The notes under the pieces: model-generated
The model's input: only the letters and a program-made list of their open reading frames with translations
Databases searched by the model: none
Told to the model about the DNA's origin: nothing
Part shown: one piece after another, positions 45,310 to 54,611 of the stretch
Layout: every line of letters starts with the position of its first letter
Position numbering within the stretch: position 1 is the stretch's first letter
Assembly: GCF_001482305.1 (NCBI RefSeq)
Contig: NZ_LOHP01000064.1
Coordinates: 1 to 64,000, forward strand
DNA length: 64,000 nucleotides
DNA from: Leucobacter sp. G161
GTDB taxonomy: Bacteria > Actinomycetota > Actinomycetes > Actinomycetales > Microbacteriaceae
Direction of reading: 5' to 3'
Translations under genes and position numbers: made by a program

Positions 45310-47073
45310 TTACTCGAGTGGTGAGCTGTTCGGAATGACTGGAAGCAGCACGTAGGGTCGCTGTTCCGGGGCTGACATCAGCGTGGTGTTGCCACCAAAT
45401 ACTTCCGGGACGCGCTCCTCGGTGTCCTGGTGGATATAGATGCCGTTGCCACGCATTTCGACGCCGTAGAGCCCAGGCCAGGGGCCTTCGCCTGGTAGCT
45501 CGACGTCGCGCCCGGATACAGTCACTGCGATCGTGTACCCCGCTGGCACGATGACACTCGTAGGCCAGACCTCGACATCGAGTTCGTAGACCTCGCCGGG
45601 CGCCACCGGGAGGGCTTCGTCGTGCGGGTGCCACGGCCGATAGGGTTCGCTGAGAGTCTCGTCGAGTTTGCGATGACTCATGCGCAGCCATCCGGTGGCA
45701 ATCAGTCCGTGGGGGTCGTTTGCAGCGACGAAAGTAACGTCGTCACCGTTCGGGTCGAACACGCGTAGCGTCACGAAGACGTCGGCGTCCTCCGTGCTGC
45801 TGCTGGCGAAGAGCTTCGCGGCGATAGGGCCAGTGATCTCAAGTTCCTCCGTGAGCGGGGTGCTTCTGAACGTCGCTCCGTCTCCGGAAGCGGCGAACGT
45901 CGCATGTGACGTGGCAAGCGGTTCGGTAGGTGTGAGCCGCATGGTGTCAGCGTCGAGGTAGTACTTTGTCCACTGTGTACGGGCGAGCGGCCACTCCTGC
46001 TCGTCGCGGTCGGTGAAGGTGCCATCGACGTTGCGCAGCCGGAGGTGCACAGGGGCCTGGTGCCAGGTGTCTTTGCCCTTCAAAAAATGATCGAAGAACG
46101 CCAGCTGCATGGAGCGGCCGTACTCCGTGTAGAACTCGGTGAAGTGTTCGAGGCCGTGGATCTCAAGCCACTTGTGTTCGCTTCCTGCGCCCAGAAAGCC
46201 CTCGATGTTGCCACGCAGGTGCAGGGCGTTGCCGCCCCAGTTTCCGCAGGACAGCAACGGGACTGAGATGTCTGCGAGATCGACATTTCGCTCCTCGTAG
46301 TAGGCGTCGTACCACTCGTGGTCGAGGATGTCCTGCCTGATGTCGATCCGGTTCGCGTCGAGCTCGTCCTGGGTGAGCTCGGCCGGGCCGGATACCAGTT
46401 CGCCAGTGATGCGACTGGTGTGGCCGCGGGAGCCGAGGCCGTGCTGTAGGCTCTCGACCTGCAGTGGGTACCAGAGTGAAGTCATGTCGTGCTTGATGCC
46501 GCCGTGTCGCGCCGCCTCACGGTAATAATCGGAGCTGCCCTCGAACGGGCAGATCGCGGCAAGGTGTGGGGGGTTCATTGCGGCGACCCGCCACTGATTC
46601 ATCGCGTAGTAGGAGATGCCGAGCAGGCCCACCTTGCCATTGCTCCAGTGCTGTACACCCGCCCATTCGATGCAGTCGTAGAAGTCCTGTGACTCACGCG
46701 GTGACCAGCAGTCGATCCTTCCGGGGGAGCGGCCCGCTCCGCGCGAGTCCACGCGGATCACCACGTAGCCTTCGGGAACCCATTTTTCGGGATCCACTGT
46801 TTCCCATGTCATGTATTTGCCGCTGGTGCCCTCGAGGATCTCGGGGTAGGCGGTGACGATGCGGTTCCACAGTGGAGCGTAGCCCTGCTCGAAGTGTAGG
46901 CCCTTGCCGTAGGGGCCGTATGTCATGAGCACTGGGTATGTGCCGTCGCTGATGGGCCGATACACGTCGCATCGCAGGACGATTCCGTCGTTCATCTCAA
47001 TGGGTACGTCCCAGTCGATGCGCATGTTGTCCTTGTCGACTGTGCGCACGTAGCGGTCTTGTTTATCGTACAT
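45310..47073 (-). CDS. CocE/NonD family alpha/beta hydrolase
   Basis: This 587-residue protein has an alpha/beta hydrolase domain (MNDGIVLRCDVYRP; VIRVDSRGAGRSPG oxyanion-side region; nucleophile Ser in LLGISYYAMNQW) and a C-terminal jelly-roll domain typical of cocaine esterase/X-Pro dipeptidyl-peptidase relatives. The usual GxSYxG is here GISYYA, so the last Gly is Ala. A His in EIHGLEHFTEF is a catalytic candidate. The ATG at 47073 has AGGGAG upstream. It is divergent from the cyclase-type gene and likely hydrolyses an ester or amide substrate of the same pathway. Confidence 0.88.
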   Translation of the reverse strand: MYDKQDRYVRTVDKDNMRIDWDVPIEMNDGIVLRCDVYRPISDGTYPVLMTYGPYGKGLHFEQGYAPLWNRIVTAYPEILEGTSGKYMTWETVDPEKWVPEGYVVIRVDSRGAGRSPGRIDCWSPRESQDFYDCIEWAGVQHWSNGKVGLLGISYYAMNQWRVAAMNPPHLAAICPFEGSSDYYREAARHGGIKHDMTSLWYPLQVESLQHGLGSRGHTSRITGELVSGPAELTQDELDANRIDIRQDILDHEWYDAYYEERNVDLADISVPLLSCGNWGGNALHLRGNIEGFLGAGSEHKWLEIHGLEHFTEFYTEYGRSMQLAFFDHFLKGKDTWHQAPVHLRLRNVDGTFTDRDEQEWPLARTQWTKYYLDADTMRLTPTEPLATSHATFAASGDGATFRSTPLTEELEITGPIAAKLFASSSTEDADVFVTLRVFDPNGDDVTFVAANDPHGLIATGWLRMSHRKLDETLSEPYRPWHPHDEALPVAPGEVYELDVEVWPTSVIVPAGYTIAVTVSGRDVELPGEGPWPGLYGVEMRGNGIYIHQDTEERVPEVFGGNTTLMSAPEQRPYVLLPVIPNSSPLE

Positions 47074-47173
47074 TCCAGAATCTCCCTTGATCTGCTCTCG
47101 TAAACTAACTGTACGTATTGCTAGTATGGCTCGCAACCCCGAATCCATGCACCGGAGCGAAGGAGCCCATGAC

Positions 47174-47944
47174 ATGCGTCACATCATCGACATCTCAGTC
47201 CCACTGCAGGCTGGAATTGCATCGGACCCGCCTGGGCACACCCCAGATATCGAATACCTCGACCATGATGCGACTGCTGCTGAGGTGGTGTCGTATTTCC
47301 CTGGCGCGGGCATCGGCGACCTGCCCGACGGTGAAGGTTGGGCTATTGAGCGCATCACTGCGACAACCCATACAGGCACTCACCTTGATGCGCCGTATCA
47401 CTTCTCGAAGACTATGGACGGTGACAAGCGTGCCATCACCATAGACGAAGTGCCGCTGGATTGGTGCTTTCAAAATGGCGTCAAGCTTGACTTTCGACAT
47501 CTGCCCGACGGCTACGTGGTGACTCCAGCCGACATTGATGCGGAGCTCGAGCGGATCGGGCACGTGCTGCAGCCGCTCGACATCGTGCTGGTGAACACGA
47601 GCGCAGGGGCTCGATACGGTGAGGATGACTTCCTCGCCAAGGGGTGTGGCGTCGGCCGGGAAGCAACCCTGCACCTGCTGCGACAGGGTGTCCGCGTGAC
47701 CGGTACTGATGCCTGGAGTTGGGACGCCCCTTTCCGGTATACGGCCGAGCGATTCGAGCAGGGCCGGGATGCCGGGATTATCTGGGAGGGGCATCGTGCC
47801 GGCCGCGAGATTGGTTACTGCCACATTGAGAAGCTCGGGAATCTCGAAGTGTTGCCGCCACACGGATTCCAGGTGGCGTGCTTTCCCGTGAAAATTCACG
47901 CGGCGTCGGCGGGCTGGACTCGCGCCGTCGCGATCATCCACTGA
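47174..47944 (+). CDS. cyclase/kynurenine formamidase-type metal hydrolase
   Basis: This 256-residue protein has the metal-binding signature HTGTHLDAPYHF (HxGTHxDxPxH, about residues 74-85), VNTSAGARYGEDDF and EKLGNLEVLPPHGFQVACFP. The family hydrolyses cyclic amides, formyl-kynurenine or isatin-like compounds. ATG 47174 has AAGGAG 8 nt upstream. It is likely cotranscribed with the FAH gene 26 bp downstream. No kynurenine pathway genes are nearby, so the substrate is open. Confidence 0.87.
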   Translation: MRHIIDISVPLQAGIASDPPGHTPDIEYLDHDATAAEVVSYFPGAGIGDLPDGEGWAIERITATTHTGTHLDAPYHFSKTMDGDKRAITIDEVPLDWCFQNGVKLDFRHLPDGYVVTPADIDAELERIGHVLQPLDIVLVNTSAGARYGEDDFLAKGCGVGREATLHLLRQGVRVTGTDAWSWDAPFRYTAERFEQGRDAGIIWEGHRAGREIGYCHIEKLGNLEVLPPHGFQVACFPVKIHAASAGWTRAVAIIH

Positions 47945-47970
47945 CCCGAACCTATTAGAAGGAGTAATTC

Positions 47971-48918
47971 GTGCGCATCGCATCGATCTACATCAACGGC
48001 ACACGCCGCTTCGGGCGCGTCGAGGGCGCGACCTTCACGCCGATTGTCCATGGGCAAGATCCGCTGGATCTGCTCACGGCGGGGGCCGCGGGTGCGCTTG
48101 AATGGGGTGAGCCGGTGCCATTCGACCCGAATGGCGTGCTCGAGCCACCCTTGCCGGTTACCACGATCAGGGACTTCATCACTTTCGAGCAGCACACCGC
48201 TGGCTCGCTGCGGGCCGTGACGGGCAGCACCGAGGTGCCCGAGGCTTGGTTCGAGGCCCCGACGTTCTATTTCACCAACCCCCATGCAGCGGTGGGCTCA
48301 GGCCAGGAGGTGATCGTGCCGCCTGGCTGCGAAGTCTACGATTTCGAGCTCGAGGTTGCCGCGGTCATCGGCGCCGACGGCTTTAATCTCACTGTTGAGG
48401 AAGCGTGGGACCACATAGCCGGGTTCACGATCCTCAACGACTGGTCTGCCCGCGACCTGCAGCAGCGTGAGATGCGTGTGGGTTTGGGTCCCGTCAAAGG
48501 CAAGGACACTGCGACCACGCTCGGGCCCACGGTTGTGACCACAGAGGAACTCGCGGGGCATTTCTCTGATGGGCACTACGATCTGCAGATGCAGGTCTTC
48601 GTGAACGGCCAACTCATCGGCGGGGACTCGTTGGCAAATGTGGCGTGGACGTTTGCAGAGCTCGTGGCATACGCGAGTCGAGGCACGTGGGTGCGGCGCG
48701 GGGACGTGCTCGGTTCGGGGACGAGCGGGGGAGGTTGCCTCGCGGAGTTCTGGGGCTGGAACGGGGCACACGATCCGGCGCCGATCGCAGCGGGGGACAC
48801 GGTCACCATGACCGTGCAAGGGCTTGGCACGATCTCGAACAGGATCGTTGCCGGGCCCCCACTGCAGCACGTTCCCAGAGCGCGACACGTAGAATGGACG
48901 CGGCCGTTGCGGGAGTAG
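47971..48918 (+). CDS. fumarylacetoacetate hydrolase family protein
   Basis: This 315-residue FAH-fold protein has metal ligands in YDFELEVAAVIG, NDWSARDLQQREM, the KGKDTATTLGPTVVT loop and GDVLGSGTSGGGCLAEFWG. Family members cleave C-C bonds of beta-diketo acids or hydrate/decarboxylate ring-cleavage products. AGAAGGAG precedes the ATG. With the cyclase and CocE genes it suggests a short catabolic route for a cyclic or aromatic compound. Confidence 0.9.
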   Translation: MRIASIYINGTRRFGRVEGATFTPIVHGQDPLDLLTAGAAGALEWGEPVPFDPNGVLEPPLPVTTIRDFITFEQHTAGSLRAVTGSTEVPEAWFEAPTFYFTNPHAAVGSGQEVIVPPGCEVYDFELEVAAVIGADGFNLTVEEAWDHIAGFTILNDWSARDLQQREMRVGLGPVKGKDTATTLGPTVVTTEELAGHFSDGHYDLQMQVFVNGQLIGGDSLANVAWTFAELVAYASRGTWVRRGDVLGSGTSGGGCLAEFWGWNGAHDPAPIAAGDTVTMTVQGLGTISNRIVAGPPLQHVPRARHVEWTRPLRE

Positions 48919-48932
48919 GCGGTGGTCGGCGC

Positions 48933-49529
48933 CTAGCCGTGACGAATACCCGCACAGATGAAACTGTGCAGGTATTCGAGTCGGGCGCGGGCCCCGGCTT
49001 CGCCGACGATCCTGCGGCCGCGCTCGCCAACGTTCGTGGAGATGTGCGCGCCGACAGCGAACAGGTACGCCCACTCGTGGAAGCCCTCAGGCTTCCCGGG
49101 GATGATGCGTGAGAGGGTCGCGATAAACTCCCGTGCCATGGGGTCGAAGAGCGCGTCCAAAATGTCGCGATCGTACGCGTGCGGGTCGCCAGCCTCCCGC
49201 AGCACGATCGTCAGGTAGTTTGCCACACGCTCGTCGTTAATGCTGTTGCTGCTAAGCCTGAGGAATGCCGACACCGCTGCTTCCAGCGCGTCGGTTGCGG
49301 TGACGTCGATCTCGCGCAGCTCCCGCATGCGGCTCTCATTGAGGTGTTGGTGATGCTCAAAGATCGTGCGATAGAGGTTCAGCTTCGTTTCGAAGTGATA
49401 CACCACAAGCGGCAGGCCGACACCAGCCTCGTCAGCAATGTTTCGCATTGAGGCGGCATCGAAGCCTTTGTCGGCGAATACAGTTTCGGCCGCGCGCAAG
49501 ATGTCTTCTCGACGACTCGGTCTGCTCAT
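48933..49529 (-). CDS. TetR family transcriptional regulator
   Basis: This 198-residue protein has an N-terminal HTH (RREDILRAAETVFADKGFDAASMRNIADEAGVGLPLVVYHFETK) and a helical ligand domain. It is convergent with the FAH gene and probably represses the hydrolase cluster. CATAAT lies 9 nt before the ATG. The operator was not identified with confidence; the divergent CocE/cyclase intergenic region (47074-47173) is the most likely place. Confidence 0.9.
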   Translation of the reverse strand: MSRPSRREDILRAAETVFADKGFDAASMRNIADEAGVGLPLVVYHFETKLNLYRTIFEHHQHLNESRMRELREIDVTATDALEAAVSAFLRLSSNSINDERVANYLTIVLREAGDPHAYDRDILDALFDPMAREFIATLSRIIPGKPEGFHEWAYLFAVGAHISTNVGERGRRIVGEAGARARLEYLHSFICAGIRHG

Positions 49530-49658
49530 GGTGCATCCATTATGGCATTGGGCCACGAGGTGCAGCCTGAGCTGGGGACCGCGTCGCTCCCGGCGCGAAG
49601 CCACGCTGTCGCATTCTGCTCCGGCTTTGACGCGTTCTGCTCATACATCAGATCTAAG

Positions 49659-49677
49659 TAAGGCTAGCCTAAGATCT
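49659..49677. promoter_or_regulatory. DtxR/IdeR-type iron box upstream of siderophore operon
   Basis: The 19-mer TAAGGCTAGCCTAAGATCT matches 13 of 19 positions of the DtxR consensus TTAGGTTAGCCTAACCTAA and is itself part of a palindrome (AGATCTAAG..CTAAGATCT). It lies 67 bp before the binding-protein start. Confidence 0.65.
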
Positions 49678-49743
49678 GTGCGCGTGAGGCGCTCTGCCCT
49701 CGGAGCCCCGGGGGCACTTCCGTGTTCTGATCTGAAAGCAACC

Positions 49744-50796
49744 ATGACATTTGTGATGCCCAACTATCGCCCCGCAGCACTGCTCTCCGGAGCGGTGGCC
49801 GCGCTACTGCTTCTCTCAGGGTGTGCCACTCCGGCAGAGAGCTCTGCGGGCTCCGCTGCGACTTCGGACACGACGACACCCAGCGCACTCTTGCCGGAGG
49901 CGGAGGGAAACACGAGCTACCCGCTCACGCTCGATACCCCGTTCGGCGAGACCGAACTCGTCGAACGCCCCGAGCGCATTGCGATCGTCACAACTGCTAC
50001 ACCAGATACCGATGCGCTGCTGGCGCTCGGCGGCATACCCGTATTCGCTCCGTCGACGATCGAGCGAAACACCTGGCTTGATGCGAGCCAGACCGACCGG
50101 ATCGAGACCGTGTGGGAGGCAAGCCCCGACGTCGAGCTGCCGGCTGAGGCGGTTGCTGCGAGCAAGCCAGACCTCATCGTGACGCTACAGGCGCTCGACA
50201 CCTTTGACCAGAAGACGTTTGACCAGTTGAGCGCAATCGCGCCCGTGCTGTATGCGGGTGTCGACGAGTTGAGCTGGCAGCAGCTCACCGAGACGCTCGG
50301 TGACACGATTGACCTCGGGGATAGCGCTCGTGATGCGGTGCAGCGCACGGAAGACACGATCGCGAAGACGCGCGAAGCGCATCCGGAGTTCGCCGGCAAG
50401 ACGGCGACCCACGTGATTGCTCACTCTGAGAAGGCCGGCGCGTTCTATGCGAGCACGCCAGGCTCGAACACCGAGCAACTGTTCAACGAGCTCGGGTTCG
50501 TGCTGCCCGAGGCGGCACAGTCGATCGCGCCGGGCACCAAGATCAGCGATGAGCTCATCGGCCTCATCGACGCAGACTTCCTGCTCATCAGCACCATCAC
50601 CGAGCCCGAATTCTTCTTGGATTCACCACTGCTCGAGACGGTTCCCGCGGTCGCCGAGGGGCGTGCGGTGATCGACCCAGCGGAGGAGGGCACCACGACG
50701 AACAACTTCGCGTGGGGCCTCAACCAGCAGAGCGTGCTGAGCATCCCGTGGCTCATCGAGCGCCTCGCAGAGATGGGGTCAGAGGCGCTCAACTAG
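49744..50796 (+). CDS. siderophore ABC transporter, lipoprotein binding subunit
   Basis: This 350-residue lipoprotein has a signal peptide with hydrophobic AALLSGAVAALLLLSG and lipobox LSGC (Cys27). It is followed by a class III (FecB/BtuF-type) periplasmic-binding fold: ERPERIAIVTTATPDTDALLALGG and KPDLIVTLQALD. It binds a ferric siderophore outside the membrane and delivers it to the permeases. Start ATG 49744 has GAAAG upstream. First gene of the operon, with an iron box in the promoter region. Confidence 0.93.
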   Translation: MTFVMPNYRPAALLSGAVAALLLLSGCATPAESSAGSAATSDTTTPSALLPEAEGNTSYPLTLDTPFGETELVERPERIAIVTTATPDTDALLALGGIPVFAPSTIERNTWLDASQTDRIETVWEASPDVELPAEAVAASKPDLIVTLQALDTFDQKTFDQLSAIAPVLYAGVDELSWQQLTETLGDTIDLGDSARDAVQRTEDTIAKTREAHPEFAGKTATHVIAHSEKAGAFYASTPGSNTEQLFNELGFVLPEAAQSIAPGTKISDELIGLIDADFLLISTITEPEFFLDSPLLETVPAVAEGRAVIDPAEEGTTTNNFAWGLNQQSVLSIPWLIERLAEMGSEALN

Positions 50797-50823
50797 CTGG
50801 GCCAGTTGAGAAGTCGAACGGGC

Positions 50824-51867
50824 ATGACCATCCGTAATCGGTGCGCGGCCAGCAGCGGGCCGCGCACCGCACTCGCGCGGCGCCGCGCGATTGGTGCCGT
50901 AATCATCGCCACGGGGCTCCTCGTCACCGTGATGGCGAGCCTCGCATTCGGCGCGAACCCGTTGAGTGTCGGTGAGACGTGGGCTGCGATCTGGCGCCCC
51001 GACGGTTCGGAAGCCGCCAGCATCGTCTGGAAGCTTCGCGCACCCCGCACGCTCGCGGGCGTCCTTGTCGGGGCCGCGTTCGGCGTTGCCGGGGCACTCA
51101 TCCAGGCGCTCACACGCAACCCGATCGCAGACCCGGGGATCCTCGGAGTGAACGCTGGAGCCGGGTTCGCGGTCACGATCGGGATCGGTGTGTTTGGGGT
51201 CACGGGTGCAAGCCAGTATGTGTGGTTCGCGTTTCTCGGAGCCGCGGCGGCAACGCTGCTCGTGTATCTCATTGGTTCCGTCGGCGGGGGAATGGCTTCC
51301 CCGGTGACGCTCGTGCTCGCGGGAGTCGCGCTCGGGGCCGTGCTGAACGGTTTTTCGACGTTCCTCTCCCTCCTCGACCCCGACACGTTCCGGGCAGTGC
51401 GGACGTGGGGGCTCGGGTCAATCGAGAACACCGGCCTCGCTGACACCCTCAGTGTGCTGCCGATGCTGCTGGTCGGCATGCTGCTGGCGGTGCTGGTCTC
51501 CGGCGCCCTGAACTCCATGGCACTCGGTGACGACTTAGCCGCGACGCTCGGTGTGCGCGTGGTCCGCACCCGGGTACTGGTGATCGTCGCGGTCACGCTG
51601 CTCGCTGGCGGTGGCACCGCGCTCACAGGCGGGATCGGGTTCGTCGGCCTGATGGTGCCGCACATCGCGCGCTGGCTGTTTGGGCCGGATCAGCGGTGGA
51701 TCATCGCGACCTCCGCGCTCGCGGCGCCGGTGCTTGTGCTCTTCGCAGACGTCCTCGGCCGCGTCATCGCGCGCCCTGGGGAGGTCGAGGTGGGGGTCTT
51801 GACGGCCGTCCTCGGCGCGCCGGTGTTGATTGCGCTCGTGCGCGGGCGAAAGGTGAGTGGACTGTGA
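50824..51867 (+). CDS. FecCD-family siderophore permease 1
   Basis: This 347-residue protein has about ten TM helices and the family motifs RAPRTLAGVLVGAAFGVAGALIQALTRNPIADPGILGVNAGA and GGIGFVGLMVPHIAR. ATG 50824 is chosen; an in-frame TTG at 50806 is possible. It overlaps the second permease by 4 bases (GTGA). Confidence 0.93.
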   Translation: MTIRNRCAASSGPRTALARRRAIGAVIIATGLLVTVMASLAFGANPLSVGETWAAIWRPDGSEAASIVWKLRAPRTLAGVLVGAAFGVAGALIQALTRNPIADPGILGVNAGAGFAVTIGIGVFGVTGASQYVWFAFLGAAAATLLVYLIGSVGGGMASPVTLVLAGVALGAVLNGFSTFLSLLDPDTFRAVRTWGLGSIENTGLADTLSVLPMLLVGMLLAVLVSGALNSMALGDDLAATLGVRVVRTRVLVIVAVTLLAGGGTALTGGIGFVGLMVPHIARWLFGPDQRWIIATSALAAPVLVLFADVLGRVIARPGEVEVGVLTAVLGAPVLIALVRGRKVSGL

Positions 51868-52943
51868 GCGTACGGGAGAAGCAACTGGATTTTGGCTACC
51901 GCACGCGAGTCATTCGCACGAGGTGGCTATCGCAGCGGATCCCGTTGCGAACGGCCGGCGTGTCGGCGGCACTGCTCGCAGTCGCCGTCTTCGTTGCCGC
52001 GTTCGCGATCCGCTTCGGTGACTTCCCGCTGACGGTGGGCGAAGTGCTCGCCGTTTTCCGGGGGTCAGGGGACGAATTTCACCGCATGATTGTGGTGGAG
52101 TGGCGCCTCCCGGTCGCCGTGGCCGCCGTCGTCTTCGGTGCACTGCTCGGCATTGGCGGCGCGATCTTTCAGTCACTCACCCGCAACCCACTCGGCTCGC
52201 CCGACATTATCGGATTCGATGCCGGTTCGTACACCGCTGTGGTGCTGTCGATTCTTGTCTTCGGCAGCTCGAGCGCTTGGTCCCTCGCTGCGGCCGCGCT
52301 CATCGGTGGGCTTGCGACGGCGTCATTGGTCGCACTGCTCGCGTACCGCAACGGCTTCCAGGGCTTCCGTCTCATCATTGTCGGGATTGGAGTATCGGCC
52401 GTACTTGGCTCGGTGAATTCGTTCCTCATCACCCGCTCGGACTCCACGGACGCGATCGCGGTGGGGTTCTGGGGCGCTGGATCGATCACCAGGGTGTCAT
52501 GGGGCACCCTGCTGCCGACACTTGCGATCGCCGCGGTGCTGTGCGTTGCAGCGGTGGTGCTCGCCGCGAGCCTGCGTCAGCTCGAGCTCGGTGACGACGT
52601 CGCAAGAGCGCAGGGACAGCGGATCGGCGTGGCCAGGCTCGGCCTGCTCGTGCTCGGCGTGGCAACGACCGCGCTCGTGACCGCGGCCGCCGGCCCGATC
52701 GGTTTCATCGCGCTCGTTGCACCGCAGCTTGCCAGACGGCTCACCCGCGCGGCCGGGACGAGCCTGCTGTCAGCCGCGGCGATGGGAGCTGCCCTGCTCG
52801 CAACGGCGCACCTCGCATCTGTTCTCATCGCGCAGGCGTACCGCGCGATTCCAGTGGGACTCATCACCGTCTGCTTGGGCGGGCTGTATCTCATCTGGCT
52901 CCTGATCCGCGAGGCCCGCCGTGCGGGCGGCGCCTCCGCATGA
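51864..52943 (+). CDS. FecCD-family siderophore permease 2
   Basis: This 359-residue protein has about ten TM helices with EWRLPVAVAAVVFGALLGIGG, QSLTRNPLGSPDIIGFDAGS and GPIGFIALVAPQLARRLT. It pairs with permease 1 in a heterodimeric channel. It starts at GTG 51864, overlapping the preceding stop. Confidence 0.93.
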   Translation: MSVREKQLDFGYRTRVIRTRWLSQRIPLRTAGVSAALLAVAVFVAAFAIRFGDFPLTVGEVLAVFRGSGDEFHRMIVVEWRLPVAVAAVVFGALLGIGGAIFQSLTRNPLGSPDIIGFDAGSYTAVVLSILVFGSSSAWSLAAAALIGGLATASLVALLAYRNGFQGFRLIIVGIGVSAVLGSVNSFLITRSDSTDAIAVGFWGAGSITRVSWGTLLPTLAIAAVLCVAAVVLAASLRQLELGDDVARAQGQRIGVARLGLLVLGVATTALVTAAAGPIGFIALVAPQLARRLTRAAGTSLLSAAAMGAALLATAHLASVLIAQAYRAIPVGLITVCLGGLYLIWLLIREARRAGGASA

Positions 52944-53839
52944 CTCCACTCCTCTCGAGCAGAAAGCACCGTATGGACGCGAACACTGTCCCCACACCAG
53001 CCGAGGCGCCAGACCGCCTCCGCATCGAGGCCGCAACCATCGGCTACGACCGTCGAGTCATCGCGCGCGATCTCACAACGCGGATCCCGGGCGGATCATT
53101 CACCGCGATCATTGGTCCGAACGGGTGCGGGAAATCGACGCTGTTGCGGGCGCTCGCGCGCGTACTCACGCCGAGCGCCGGACGAATCCTGCTCGACGGT
53201 GCGTCGATCAGTGCGATGCCGGCGAAGGTCGTTGCGCGAGAACTCGGGCTGCTGGCGCAGACCTCGTTCGCCCCGGACGGGATCCGCGTCGCAGACCTTG
53301 TCGCGCGCGGCCGTGCACCGCACCAGTCGATGCTGCAGCAGTGGCGTGCGGTCGACCAAGCGGCCGTCGAGGGCGCGCTCGCGGCGACGAACCTCACTGC
53401 GCTCTCCGGGCACCTCGTCGACGAGCTCTCAGGCGGGCAACGGCAGCGGGTATGGGTGGCGATGCTCCTCGCGCAGCAGACCCCGATCATGCTCCTCGAC
53501 GAGCCCACCACGTTCCTGGATATCGCGCACCAGTACGAGTTGCTTGAGCTGTTTAGGACGCTGCACGAGAGTGGCAAGACGGTCGTCGCTGTGCTGCACG
53601 ACCTCAATCAGGCTGCCAGGTACGCTGATCACCTCATTGTGATGCGTGAGGGTGCGGTCGTCTCGACCGGGCACCCAGCAGACATCATCACGCCCGAGCT
53701 CATCGAGACCGTGTTCGGGCTGCGCTGCCTGGTGCTCCCTGATCAGGTGACGGGAACGCCGACGGTCGTGCCGCTCGACCCGCGTGCCGCAACATTACCC
53801 TCGGGGAGTGCTGCGAAGGCGGACGGGCTCACGCCGTAG
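52940..53839 (+). CDS. siderophore ABC transporter ATP-binding protein (FepC/FecE-type)
   Basis: This 299-residue ATPase has Walker A IGPNGCGKSTLL, signature LSGGQRQRVWVAM, Walker B IMLLDEPTTFLD and switch His in VLHDLNQA, all typical of iron-siderophore importers. An in-frame ATG at 52973 would remove the first 11 residues. Its 3' end overlaps the convergent AraC gene by 97 bases. Confidence 0.95.
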   Translation: MTPLLSSRKHRMDANTVPTPAEAPDRLRIEAATIGYDRRVIARDLTTRIPGGSFTAIIGPNGCGKSTLLRALARVLTPSAGRILLDGASISAMPAKVVARELGLLAQTSFAPDGIRVADLVARGRAPHQSMLQQWRAVDQAAVEGALAATNLTALSGHLVDELSGGQRQRVWVAMLLAQQTPIMLLDEPTTFLDIAHQYELLELFRTLHESGKTVVAVLHDLNQAARYADHLIVMREGAVVSTGHPADIITPELIETVFGLRCLVLPDQVTGTPTVVPLDPRAATLPSGSAAKADGLTP

Positions 53840-54552
53840 AAACCGCGGAACGCGCGCGCGAAGCTGTTCGGGTGCTGGTAGCCCACTCGGAACGTGACCG
53901 ACGTGACCGCGGCGCCAGAACGCAGTAACCGCGCGGCCAACTGCATCCGCGCACGCAGCCGCCACTCGCTGAAGGTCAACCCGGTCTCGCTCAAGAAGGC
54001 ACGCTCAAGGCTGCGACTACTCGTGTGCACTTCGACCGCCCAATCAGCGGTGCGGCGCTCGTCGCCGGGGTTGAACAGGAGCGCCTCAGCCACGGCCGCC
54101 GCGGTCGGGCTGGCCGGCAGCGGCAACTCCTCCGAATAGGTCGCGCCGCGCTCCAGAATGGAGAGCACCTGGCGTTGGACGTTCGCGCTCGGCCGGATGA
54201 TCGTGCTGCGGCTCTGATACAGCGCAAGGAAGAAGCTCTGGTCGCGCTCGGTTATCGTGACAACGGTGGGCTCGTGCAGCACCGTTGCTGTCTCGCCGAT
54301 GGGGAACCAGTACGGGAACACGATCGAGTCGGTTCGAACGTCGAGCGAGTGCGGCGTGCCGACCGGAAGCCAGAGCACCTCGCCCGCGTGCACCTCGGTC
54401 GCGTGGCCGGGGTGCGTGAAGCGCGTCGAGCCACGCAGCTGCCAAAACGCCATGTGCACGTCGTCATGTCGGATCTCTGGCACGGTGACGGCAGGAATCT
54501 GCAACAGGAGATCGACGGTGTGGGCGACCGAAGCGTCAGCTCGGGAGTACAT
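53743..54552 (-). CDS. AraC family regulator next to iron uptake operon
   Basis: This 269-residue protein has an N-terminal cupin-like ligand domain (FTHPGHATEVHAGEVLWLPVG) and a C-terminal double HTH (SLERAFLSETGLTFSEWRLR; VTSVTFRVGYQHPNSFARAF). ATG 54552 has GGAAG upstream; GTG 54585 is possible. A near-consensus DtxR box at 54612-54630 lies in its promoter. An AraC regulator under DtxR control recalls corynebacterial RipA, but whether it activates siderophore uptake or represses iron proteins is not shown here. Confidence 0.9.
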   Translation of the reverse strand: MYSRADASVAHTVDLLLQIPAVTVPEIRHDDVHMAFWQLRGSTRFTHPGHATEVHAGEVLWLPVGTPHSLDVRTDSIVFPYWFPIGETATVLHEPTVVTITERDQSFFLALYQSRSTIIRPSANVQRQVLSILERGATYSEELPLPASPTAAAVAEALLFNPGDERRTADWAVEVHTSSRSLERAFLSETGLTFSEWRLRARMQLAARLLRSGAAVTSVTFRVGYQHPNSFARAFRGFYGVSPSAFAALPEGNVAARGSSGTTVGVPVT

Positions 54553-54611
54553 TGCGCTTCCGTTCTGTCGGGGATGGCGCAGCACGGACTAGCCATGCGC
54601 CGCGCCAGAGG

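Noticed and set aside
49438-49743. Long N-terminal extension of the siderophore-binding protein
   Set aside because: It would overlap the TetR gene and bury the signal peptide; the lipobox at residue 27 from ATG 49744 fixes the real start.
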